Position numbers and translations under genes: made by a program
Source: Zantedeschia hybrid cultivar
Taxonomy: Eukaryota > Streptophyta > Magnoliopsida > Alismatales > Araceae
NCBI GenBank assembly: GCA_030544215.1
Contig: JARZZO010000001.1
Span: 72,008,456 to 72,072,455 of the forward strand
Reading direction: 5' to 3'
Length of the DNA: 64,000 nt
Shown here: piece after piece, positions 12,401 to 24,400 of the stretch
Position numbering within the stretch: position 1 is the first letter of the stretch
Layout of the letters: each line of letters opens with the position of its first letter
The notes under the pieces: model-generated
Databases searched by the model: none
What the model was told of the DNA's origin: nothing
What the model saw: the letters and a program-made list of their open reading frames with translations, nothing else

Positions 12401-15400
12401 TGAGAACTCCTAGCAATTGATTGGTGGAAAAGCATTTACCTAGGTAACTCAACGAACATATGGCATCCACATAGAGATTAAATAGAGAGGATAAATTATG
12501 TTAAACAGCCAAACTATCTACGTGCATGGTGGCCAGAGAAGAGGTGCCTAAGAACATAAAGATAATCAGCTATTGATTATAATTGGTTGGGTTGTTCACT
12601 TATGCTCGTGTGTTTTAGCAGTAATATATACGTAAAACAACAATATATATTCTTGTATGTACACCAAAAAAATCAGCATGAAAAACACTTATTCGTGATG
12701 GCTCCGTGAGCAAGAAAACAACCTTCCTGATGAAGAAGCCCTCAAAGCTCTTATTGGTGCACGTTCTGGTTTTTGCAGGATACGGAATGTGCGATTAAGC
12801 CCACTTCGAAGGCAGGTTACAATGATTCTGTTTGTAAAGCCGCCCCCTTTATCATTAACCTAAATCGACCCAGTGATTATCAGAAATGATGATACAGACA
12901 CGTGACAACATATATCGCAATTATTAGGAACTGATCAAAGTTGAACAGTGCTAAGATATGGAAAATAACAAAGGAAAAGAGGAATAGTAAGATAAAATAT
13001 TTCCTTAAAAATAAGAAGGATGCAGATACCTGCAATGATGACTAATAATAAAGGTTAAAAATATGACCACATTGACCGATATTCGGCACCAGTTGTCAAC
13101 TTTGCTCCCCTTCAAACTGTGATTGAAATCTTTGGTTTCTCGAACATGATTCTGGCTGGCTTAGGACCAGTTCTCCCAGTTATAAACCATATAAGATCAG
13201 GATTAGCCCAACCCTTCTGAACTGGTTCGCAATCATAGTTCCATGTTTTTCAGACTCCAGATGCAGGACAAGCAATGAATGCGTCTGGGGAGGGGCTTAA
13301 TATGACCTCGACTGATGTAAAGACGGGAATCAGTGAACCAACCAAATGAATACAATCACAATCAGGAGCTTCCGACCATCAGCAAGTCTCCAGAAATGGA
13401 ATCCACAAACAAATTGCACCGGTTCACCACTCAAAGCATTCAGCTTAAACTAGGTAGGTTCATTGATTTTGGAATAACAGAAATACAAAAGTGAAACTAG
13501 AAGTGTGCCTGCAAAGGATAGAAATATGATTTCTGCTCCAGCAAACTACTTGCATACAACCTGACTGAAGAAGCTACGGTTTTATGCCTCTGTCAAGATG
13601 ATGCCATATTTTGATGCATAATGTTGCCATTACATATGAACAAATAAGCAAATAGAAGCTTAGAGGTAAAGAAATTAATCCTAAAATTTAGAATAGATCA
13701 CAGTGAGCTTAAAGTTGGGTACTGCCTTAAAGATCTCTACCCAACACTCTTCCCATAAATAAGGATTTTTTTATTGAAAGTGAATGGTACCACAATTGTA
13801 TTAATAAAAGGGGGGGAGTATACAAGTAAAGTCAGGAAAAAATAAACTCTCAAAAGCCCCATTGACAGAAGAAATACCAAGGAGGTATAGATCTCACAAA
13901 ACCCACCCTAAATACATAATAGTTCAATGCTCCTTCAACAAAACAAAAAGAGAGGATTTCTGAGCAAGGCAAAACTCTCTTGTTCCTTTCCCCCCAGATG
14001 CTCAGATAGTGGCATGAAGGATGAGCCACCAAACCTTCTGATCAGCCACAGATGTCGGGTGCTTCCCCCAGAAGAGAGAACTCAAGTGTGGAGGCCATCC
14101 GTGGGGGGCCACAGCCCCATTTTGGCTAATAGGAGCTGCCAAATCTCCAGAGAGGAGCAGTCAGCGAAAAGATGGTCTACTGTCTCATCATGAAGACTGC
14201 AGAGTGGACGTGAAATATCCTGCACATCCAAAAAACGAGCTAGTCTAGTCCTCCCATGACAACCTCTCCATATTGGTATGATAGTATCTTCACCTTGAGT
14301 GGCGCTACTGAGTCCCACACTATCTTAGCCAATGGATGCGTGGTGGAGCCTCCATCAATGATAGTCCGATATGCCGACCGAACGGAGAAGGATCCCTTTC
14401 CCTCCCATCTCCAAGACCAAGTGTCTGGGACTGAGCACAAGGGTACAAAATCCTGCAGGAAGAGAGTAACCGGCTGAAGTCCTCCAACTCAATGTCCCTG
14501 AGGTGCCTTCTGAAAGTGGGAGCCCAAACTCCCCCCTGTTGGCTGAAATGGAATGTGTCAGAAACCAGGGCCTGAGGCTGAGAGGCAATGGCAAAAAGTT
14601 TTGGGAAAGTGATACTCAAGGAAGGCCACCACACCACCAATCCATCCAGAAGAAACACCTGTGACCATTACCAAGAACAATCTGCTAAGAATACCTTTCC
14701 AAATGTGAGACAGCTTATAAGAGACGGCACGCCATAAATCCCAAGGTCTGGCTCTAGGATACCACAGCTGCCAAATAATGAATAAGGAGGTTAATCCAAC
14801 AAAGGGAAGATATGTCCCCTCAACATCTCTTTAAAAAATTCCTTCTTTAGGCATGCCAGTTTCCCTTCCACACGAATGAAGACGTTGATCCAAGAATGAA
14901 GTACAAAACACATATTGTCCCGGTCATCTTAACTAAGTTTCCTTGAGAGATGTCAGAAGCAGAGGGGAATAAGTTTTCATTGGCTACTGGTTTCTTTAGA
15001 CTTGTAAAATGAACCTAAGATGATGCATCTGAATACTCGGGCGAGGATGTCTCCCTCTCCCATTTAAGCTTCTCTTGTGTGGCCTTCTTCTTATGCACCT
15101 GAGTACACCAATGAGGGATGAAGTTTGGAATGTAGCCCCTTGGCTTATGGTGGTATTTCTCCTTGCCTTTCTTCTTGGAAAAGGATGGAGTCAGCTCTTT
15201 CCATTACCTACTGTCACAGTCCTCATCTTGAGTTGTACAAGGAAAGTTGATGTTCTTCCATGAAAGAAATGGAAATGCAACCTTGTAATGGAAGAGATGG
15301 CACACTACTACCATGTCACACTTGGAACTATCAATGCTAGTGGTGGAGGTGGAATCATTTTAGGTCTCACAGACCACATTGTTACTGGACTCCGGCATGT

Positions 15401-18400
15401 CTTTATCCCATAGTAGTCAATATCGTCCCATCCCCACCAGAACTGGCCAGGCTCCCGTCCCAATGAGAAAATGGGGTAAGATAGTTTCTTGCCTGTCCCA
15501 ATGACTCTCCCAGCCTGTCCCAGCCTCTCCCAACCAGAATTTTATATTTAAACCTGAGATTACCCTAGCTCCTTAAGATCTTTGTAAACTTATTTCAGGG
15601 GATGTCATATGACGAATATTCTTTTTGAAAGTGGAGATTATCATGTGTATTATAAACAAAAAGGGATTTGATGAATATTCTTTTTGAAAGTGGATAGTAC
15701 CACGTGTATTATAAGGGCGAGTACAAAAGAGGAAGATACACAAGAATAAAAATCTTCCAATACAAAAGCACCAAGATGGTGAATCACTCCCTTAACTATC
15801 TCCCAAAAGACCAAAAAGAGGAGGAGTTAATTTGATGAATTTACTCCTTTACAAACCCAAAAATTCATCCTAAATGCTTTTATTGTATTATTTTTTTTGT
15901 TATTTCCATTTTTATATGTTCATTTTCATATTATTTGTTGTGTATATATGTTTTATACTTGTTGGAAAATGTATGAGAAAAGTTTTGAAACTGGACATCG
16001 GAGTTGTTCGGGACATCAAAACATCCCATCCCAGTGAAAAATGGGACCGGGACAGGAATAGGATTGACAACTATGCTTCATCCTCTTTTTCCGCTTAGAA
16101 GAGTACTCCCCCCATTTTTTGGATAGAGAGATAATGATTGAAGAATGACAGCCAGCCGCCTGTGTGCGTAGGAGACCCATGATGGGCCTGTGTGTGAGCT
16201 TTGGGGTGTGAAGCCCCTGTTCTTCTTTTCTCTTCCCTCCCAGCCTTCTTCTTATGTTCGTCTTCTTCAGCCCCTGTCGTCCCTTCTCCATGGGCCTCCG
16301 AGCTGTTCATCTGGGTTCCCCCCCCCCCTCTCTGTCCCACATCATCTTGGCTTTCTTGCCCTGGATGCCTAACGGTTCCCTGAGTATGGCAAGTTTATGG
16401 CTTGATTAGTTATTGAAAAAGTCAGAAAAAAAGAGGATCTGTTGTTGGATTCCTATGTGCTGTTCCTATGTGCTACCTCTGCTTCCTACTCTTCTTGCTC
16501 CCTCTCCCAAGCTCCTCTTGGATCCCCAAATAAATGCAAGGATATATCTGTAATTTTAAGAAATTCAGGTTTATTGACAAAAAAAGATAAAAGATTAGGG
16601 TGGTAAATTAAATTTTACAACACTCTTAAACAGCCTAAAAAGGACTAATTGTAAAACACAGGGATACTTAAATCTTCCCTAAACAATAATCGATCCTTAA
16701 TAAGCCTGTTATAATGGGCCCAATGGGGCTTAAAATAATGGGCTTACAGTGGTCTATTAGGCCTGCTTTAAGTGGTTTTAAGGTGGGCCCATAATGGGCT
16801 GCTAACAGGCCCATTAGGAGAGTGGCGGTTCAGCCACCTCCTATAAAAGGAGGTGGTCAGCTGCTGCTCCTTTCATCGCTATCCACTGTGTTGGAAGATA
16901 ATTGATTGCCAATTACCATCCAAAGTAAATGTGAACGACAACAACTATGCTGCAGTTTGCCCTGCAGAAGCAGAAGCAGAGCTAGCATAAGGCGCTTGTG
17001 ATTACCAGTCCCATGCATTTCCATTTTTCTTTTTTAGAAAGTGGATAGAACCACAATTTCATTAAAAGAAAAGGAGGTATACAAGTATGAAAAAGAATCT
17101 GCCTCTCCTACCACTTCCTCCTATATCAAAACACACCATAAAAGTGTGAACCTCACAGACCCCTCAAAAGATCAAAAAAGGAGGATTTATGATGCAGAAG
17201 ACGATGCATGCATGTTGGGAGCTCCTTCATGTGCTTTTATTAGGACCCTTTATGGTCCATCATGTGCTTTTATAGTTTCTAGGGGGGGTGACAGAAATGT
17301 AAATGAGGGGGGGGGGGAGTCTAAGAGTCTGATAGGGATCTCCAAGAGTCAGGAGTTACAGAACTCCCTATATGTATGTTGTTTTCGTTTAGAAATGGAG
17401 GATGAAATTGAGAAGAAAAAAAAGTTTACCTGTGTATTGTGCGTGCAGAAACGGTTCTCTACGAGAGAGAGCCAATACCCCTTCCTTGGTGCGACGCCAA
17501 GGAATCTGTCCCCGGTGTGACGCCGGGAACTCCCCAATCCTCTGGTGCGAGGCCGAGGATCCTCCCTCCCACTCCCCCATCCCCCCCCTGTCCCGCATCA
17601 GTTTTGGTATCAGAGCATACCTCGATCCCCATTGCGCCTCCGCCCCACAATCATCGCCATCTTCATCCGCGCCAGTCGCTACCGTCGGAGCCGGTGTTGC
17701 CGTCCGACGCACCTCACCCGCCAACGATTGCCACTGCCGCCGATTACTGCCGCCGCCCTAGCCGCCCTCCAGATCGGCCGCCCTAGCTGCCCTCCGGATC
17801 TGCTGCACTAGCCGCCGCCGGAGCCACCCGCGCCTTCCACCTCCGCCGAAGCCGCCGTCGTCGAGCCCCGCCACCGTCGCCGTCGTAGCCTCCCCCAGCA
17901 CCGCCGCCGTCGCCACCCGCCGGAGCCTCCGCCCCTGCCACCTTCGTGCCCCGCCCCCACCTGCATCGGTTCAATGTTGGTGAACCGTGAAAGGAGAAGA
18001 AGAAAGAGGAAGGGGAAGTAAGGGGCTCGTCCCCTTTTAAGTGGTCCGGTCTGAACCGGTCCAATCCAACCCGGTTCGGTTCGAGCCCTATCATCAGCTG
18101 GTTCGAGCCCTAATCCTACTGGGTTCGAGCCATTAGCAACCAGAGAGCTTAACCCTTGAGGGCAGGTGGCTCAGACCGGTGAACCTGGATCGGACCCAAT
18201 GAACATGGCTCGAACCATGTGGCTTACGGCTCGAACCAAGTAGTTATCTGGTCCAGTCCTGGTCCGAACCAGGGTGCGGTCAGGTCCGAACCAGGAGCCA
18301 AACCAGGTTTGTGGAGGTGCAACAGGTGGTGCAATTGCAACGTTATCGCACCTCCCTCACGCAGAGCTCGTTCGTGCTCCGATTTACGAGCCGTCTGCGC

Positions 18401-21400
18401 CGTTGGACTCGTATCGACGAAGCCTATCCAGATCCAAAGTGCTTCTGTTGCCGATCTGCCTCGTTTTACGTGCCGCTGCTGCACGCATACCGAGGACTCC
18501 AATCAAGCATCCCGAGGCCCGTGTCAGCCGCCTCGATTTGCGTGTCAACCTTCCGACACACCGATCTCGCAAGCAGCCATCATCCGATCTGTCTCGTTTT
18601 GCGTGTTGCTGCTACACGCATACCAAGGACCCCAATCGCATATCTTGAGGCCCGCATCAACCGTCTCGATTTGCGTGCCAATTTCAGCACACATCAGACC
18701 CGATTTGTATTGATTTGCGTACCACTGCTGCACGCATATCGAGATCATCTTTTGGGCTCCGTTTCTTACACTGATCGCGTCATTGGCTTCATCTCAGCAA
18801 GACGGACTCAATTTCAGAGTGGTGCTGCCCCTACGACGTCTCGTTCTGTGGACCACTGATTGATTCTATCATAATTGGAGCCTTGGGGTAATCTCTTGCA
18901 ACATGTCTTCCATTTATTTCCGTTTCGCTGTGTTCTTGCCGAATCGAGAATGGACGACTTTGATATTAGATGAGAGAGCGAGTGATAATGTGATTCCCCA
19001 ACATATTGTTGATTCACTGTTGAAGACGAACGAGATTCTTGTAGACGGTGATAAGGCTTTTGTGGAGTTTTATCGGCGGGTTAAAGGTGTCACCACGGGA
19101 CACTCCACTATATATGTGGATGGAGCTTGGTGTACTATAAATCCATGGAGCTCTTCTATTTGCTTGGGTCGAGAGTGGCTATCAGAGCGCCAAGCGACAG
19201 TGGATTATGATAAACGTCGATGCTCCCTTGTACATCCTCATCTTGATGGACGTGAGTTCACGTTTCCGGAATCGTCACTTTATTCTCTTAAGGTAATGGG
19301 AACACCGTTCAAATTGCTTGATACAGTCTCGCCAGCTACAAAAGATGATCAATCAGATGTGACAGTTGATACTGAGGGTGCTAGTGTTGATCCTACGGTT
19401 GACATTGATCGGGATACTACTCTATGTATGGATTCTGAACTTCATTTAACAACGGACAATGTGATTGAGACTAATTCAGTACCGTTGGTCGTCAGTGAAT
19501 CATCAGAGGATGTATGTGAAGATAGTCCATTGTTGTCAGCTGCTAGTGAGCTATTGATTGTGGATTCATGGGATCACAGTTTATTTGTGGATTCTGGGTT
19601 ACACATGTTCGATATTGTTGTTTCCGATGATGACTTATTATGCAGTGGTGGGCATGATCTTATTTCTTCAGAGAGTTCAGATTCTCTGTTAGTTGTGGAA
19701 TCAGGATCGGATCTTACTGATCTGATATGGCAGACCTTCTGTGATTCACGTACAGCAGACTGGGTGTTTATCCTTGATATGATTCTCTGCTTGAAGACTC
19801 CCTCAGATGATCCAATCATCCGCTTGATTATACTGGCGCACTTCAAAACTCGAGGACGAGTTTTTTCGAACCAGGGGAGATTGATGCAGAAGACGATGCA
19901 TGCATGTTGGGAGCTCCTTCATGTGCTTTTATTATGACCCTTTATGGTCCATCATGTGCTTTTATAGTTTCTAGGGGGGGTGACATAAATGTAAATGAGG
20001 GGGGGGAGTCTAAGAGTCTGATAGGGATCTCCAAGAGTCAGGAGTTACAGAACTCCCTATATGTATGTTGTTTTCGTTTAGAAATGGAGGATGAAATTGA
20101 GCAGAAAAAAAAGTTTACCTATGTATTGTGCGTGCAGAAACGGTTCTCTGCGAGAGAGAGCCCGTACCCCTTCCTTGGTGCAACGCCAAGGAATCTGTCC
20201 CCGGTGTGACGCCGGGAACTCCCCAATCCTCTGGTGCCAGGCCGAGGATCCTCCCTCCCACTCCCCCATCCCCCCCCCTGTCCCGCATCAATTTACAAGT
20301 ATAATTTTTACACAAAAAGATGCCCATTCCCTTACTCTCTCCCCTACAAAAGAAGGAACCCTATCAGATATCAAAGCTTCATGACGAAAGATTCTCCTGT
20401 TCCGTTCCCCCCAAATAGCCCAAAGGGTTGCGTGGAGGATCATTCACCACAGGTGAATGTCGTCCTTATGCACCTTGCATGTAGTCCATCTGTGGAAGAA
20501 GTCCTCCACAGAGTGTGCATGAAACATCTGCTGTCCAATCTAAGTCCTCCACAGAGTGTGCATGAAACATCTGCTGTCCAATCTTAGTAAAAATCAGCTG
20601 TCACACCTCCAAAGAATAGGAACAAGCTACAAAGATGTGATCAATGGATTCCTGTGCATCTCCAAAAAGACAAGATGTGGTAACAATATCATCTAAATTG
20701 AGCCAGCCTGTCTGATGTAGGTAATCTTCCAATGGCAATCCTACAAACAAGCACATGCACCTTCAAGGGGCTTTTGGTGGCCAAACCAGCCTAGAGAAAG
20801 GGAAGTGGAGACCCCCATCTGCCATAACAGAGTACGCAGATCTCACCAAGAAATAACCGGAAGCCTGCCAACGCCAAACCCAAGTATCTTGCTTGGCCGG
20901 ATCCAGAATAATTCCCGGTAGGAGGAGTAGGAGCTCACAAAACTCCACTGTCTCCTCATCTTTGAGAGGTCTCCTGAAGGTGGGTTTCCAACCCCCACCC
21001 ACCTGAGCAGCATCAAAAACTTGTGCCAATACTGCCATCGCATACGTGGATACGGCAAATAATCTAGGGAACAAGCTACAGGGAGGGGCCTTGCAGTCCA
21101 GCAATCTTTCCAAAAAAACCAAGTCTGCCCATCACCCAAGGATAACTGGCTCCCTACCTGAATCGCATCAATGGAAATGCAAGTATGCATTTCCAAGTTT
21201 ATCAGATATGAATTGGATGTGGATAATTAATTGTATGTCAAACACTTCAAAGAGGGGAAGCGGATCATTGTAGTGGTGGAGGCTTGCCGTAGTAGGGAAC
21301 AAGAGAGGGAACTTCCAAGAAGGCATGATGGGGAGGAACAAATTGAGGTAGGGGAGAGCAAGATGGGAAACAAACCAGCCACCCAAGCTATACTTCAGAT

Positions 21401-24400
21401 CCAAACAGCATCAAGGTGTCCCTTAGATCCAAGGCATTCTAATTGGATGAGGTATTGCCCAAACCAATCTAACCCATCAAGAGGATCGACTGATCCTGAT
21501 CCAAATCAGCCAATCATGCAATCCATGCTTAGATCTGGTAGGCATCATCACCACCCACGCTATACACCCACACACCTCCACGTGTACACATCCACACGCA
21601 TGCACATGCACATGCACACAGCCAGCTACCCTTAGCCTTCATGTGTGTGTGCGTGTATGTGTGTGTGAGAGAGAGAGAGAGTGCTACCCTTGGCCTTCAT
21701 ACATAATAGAGAGATGTCGAGGCACCATGGCAGTAGGGAACCACCAAAAAGATCTTTGAAGCCCTAGACGCTGGAATCTTCTAGAAATAAAAGGAATATG
21801 TGGGTTGGCATGGGACCAATGAGCCAAGTATTTTTTTCCTTCGGGCAGCAGAGCCACCATTCACAGAAATGAAGATCAGAAGGACATCCCAAGTGCTTCA
21901 AAGCATCTTCTCTCTCTATCACTCTGTCTCATATCAAGATAACAGGTAGAGATATACAAAGCACAGTGAAAGAGAGAATTAAGGAAAATGTTACCCCATA
22001 TGCCTACATAGATGACAAGATAATTCTTCTCTTCTTAGTTCATCCCAATTGCACCAAGTTCCTCAAATTCTATCCACAAGCAATTGTCAACCAGTCTTCC
22101 AGGAGCTTACCTCCCCTCTTTAGATAACAAAACTATGCCAAAAATCACTAAGGACTAATTATGTCTTTTACCTTAAATTGCCCACAACACATGATATGTG
22201 AACCATATGACAAACCATTTTTTTATTCCTTTCACTGGGTTGGCCCCCCTCCAACCATTGTTAATTCAGATATGTCATTAGGTTTTTATGGTTCCCCACT
22301 TTCCTTGCACACATCATCAAAATCCTCCAAATCACAACTATTATTCAACATTCAAGAAGCAGATTTTCCTTCAACAGGCTGATTGTAATATTTTGCAACC
22401 ATGGCCTACCTTGAATTGGTAAAGGGCTGAGAAGTGAATGAGAGCATTTTCCAAAGATAAAGGGGATTTACATGAAAATTTTCCAAACTTTGATTCTTAA
22501 ACCTTATTGGGCCACAAGTAGACTTGAAGGGGACCATGTATTGCTCCATGATTGGTCAAAATTAAGACCACTCACAAAATGACAAATGGCATTGTGGATG
22601 ACATGTCATCCGTTGATTAGTAAGAGACATGACAGCCAAGATTGATAAAATGACACACATCATCTATTGAATGGTGGAGTGACATGACAGCCTATACTTG
22701 GTTAAGCACGACAAATGTCGCCCTCACCCTATGGCATGGAATGCAGAATCAGCCGATCCCGATCGGGATCGAGCGATTCGGATCGGGATCGGTAGGTCCC
22801 GATTCGGCCAATCCCGGCCGATCCGATACCGATTCGGATCGGGATCGGCAATTCGATCCGGAATTCCTTGCTCTATGGAGACCTATACCTCCACCTCCTC
22901 TCCCAAAACCATCCATTTGCAGTGCATTGGAAATGCGTAAAACTGCCTAATCTCAGCCCACTGGAATTGCCTTCTTCACCTCCTTAGAACTCTTGTACAA
23001 GGAGGTGGTGCCTCTTCTTTTCCCCGATTCTTAGTCAACCATATGGGGGTGATGGAGGGAGAGAGTGGAAGAAGGAAGAGAGGGGGGGGGGGGGGGGTGA
23101 GAGAGCGCAAGGAATAGAGGTAGGGAGAGAAGAAGAGGAGGAAGAAAGGGAAAAGAGTAAGGAGAGGAAGAAAAGCTGACAGGAAGGGAGAAAGAACCAT
23201 ACGGGGGGTGATGGAGGGAGAGAGTGGAAGGAGGGGGCGTGAGAGAGCAAGAAATAGGTAGGGAGAGAAGAAGAGGAGGAAGAAAGGGAAAAGAGTAAGG
23301 AGAGGAAGAAAAGCTGACAGGAAGGGAGAAAGAGGAGATCAGACTAGCGTTCAACCCGTCTTCACCACCTTTCTGTCTCTCGGACTGGAAACACCAGTAG
23401 CGATGAGGAGCAGCAACTTCATCCTCCACCAATATGTGGAGAACAAGTCTTAGTGCTACAGGGCAAGCACTTTCCAACATACCCATGACATTGACATGAG
23501 GATTCATATCCAAAGATTGAAGAAACAGATTGGAACATTGCATAGAAGTCATACTCATCCTTATTCCACACACTATTTGTTGGAGCGTATGGCAGGAGAT
23601 GAATGATTCTATATTCCAGGGAAGTAAAATTTATCTCAAAAGTATGTCTTAAAGCTCTAGCTTTGATTATACTAACCTGCTTGATTACTACCTTCAATAA
23701 AATTGGTTGTACACTCCACCCTTCTCTTTTTTCTTTTTCTTTTTTTTTTCTTTTTTTTTGGGGGGTTGGGGGGGGGGGGGTGAGGGGGGCGTTGAGTGTA
23801 ATAGAGCAAGTTGTAGGAAGGGAGCTCTTCCATTAGCGTAGAAGTTGGTATAAGCATTCTCGGATTGCTTACACCAGGATAAGCAATCCAATTATCAAAG
23901 AGTGCCCAAAACATGGATGGCAGTACCGATTTTAGTACCAGTACCGGAGGGTACCGATACCAATACGTACCAATATTGATTGCTACCGATTTGAAAAAGT
24001 CATAAAAAATCAAGAAAATTTGATTCGAGTGTGAAAAAGGTGGATTAACTAAAAGAAGAATGCATAAGACATATTAAATGATTATCTGATACATATTAAA
24101 CATAAAAAATGATCTACCGGTGTAATACACATTAAAAATTAATAAATAATAATGAAATAAGATGATCCTTACCCATAAAAATATAGAAGAGAGTACATAG
24201 CATGTAAAACTTTCTAATTCATCCTCTAGTGGTTGTTGCTAATATCCACCATTCTTAAGACCTTTACGAGGTTGCCACTAATTTTATATAACCCCGTACA
24301 TAGTCCCAAAAAATTTTATCATCTGTAATTTTAAGCACGTCCAAATAATCAAGTTGAGCATTAATACTGGAATTATCTATATAATCCTACTACTCGTTGT

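Larger units (their letters stand above)
17190..20290 (+). mobile_element. Complete 3.1-kb LTR retrotransposon with one ORF (non-autonomous)
   Basis: Two LTRs (17190-17600, 19882-20290) both begin TGATGC and end GCATCA, and the element is flanked by a perfect ATTTA duplication (17185-17189, 20291-20295). A primer-binding site TGGTATCAGAGC complementary to initiator tRNA-Met follows the 5' LTR, and a purine run AGGGGAGA precedes the 3' LTR. The interior has a CCG-rich leader, GGTTCGAGCC words (18050-18290), ~130-bp direct repeats (18460-18750) and one ORF. No RT, RNase H or integrase is present, so it must rely on enzymes in trans. By eye the LTRs differ at about nine positions plus a G-run, so insertion is fairly recent. 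Confidence 0.93.
17036..21190 (-). mobile_element. LINE, minus strand, split by an LTR element
   Basis: The 3' tail is at 17036-17189 (T-rich start, then GTGGATAGAACCACAAT). The body resumes at 20291 and runs to about 21190, where the minus translation reads QDTWVWRWQASGYFLVRSAY and upstream ORF2 sequence. The two parts join exactly at the ATTTA duplication of the LTR element, so that element inserted later. Only the C-terminal region of ORF2 is present, so the LINE is 5'-truncated. Confidence 0.8.

Noticed and set aside
13150..13260. GGCTGG/CCAGTT words as another word-array element
   Set aside because: No paired ends or 8-bp duplication could be found.
17400..18860. Several overlapping frames of 90-180 codons
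   Set aside because: They lie in the CCG-rich LTR and leader of the 3.1-kb element, upstream of its real ORF; composition artefacts.
22976..23573. 180-codon minus-strand frame
   Set aside because: Mostly a translated GA-rich tandem duplication.
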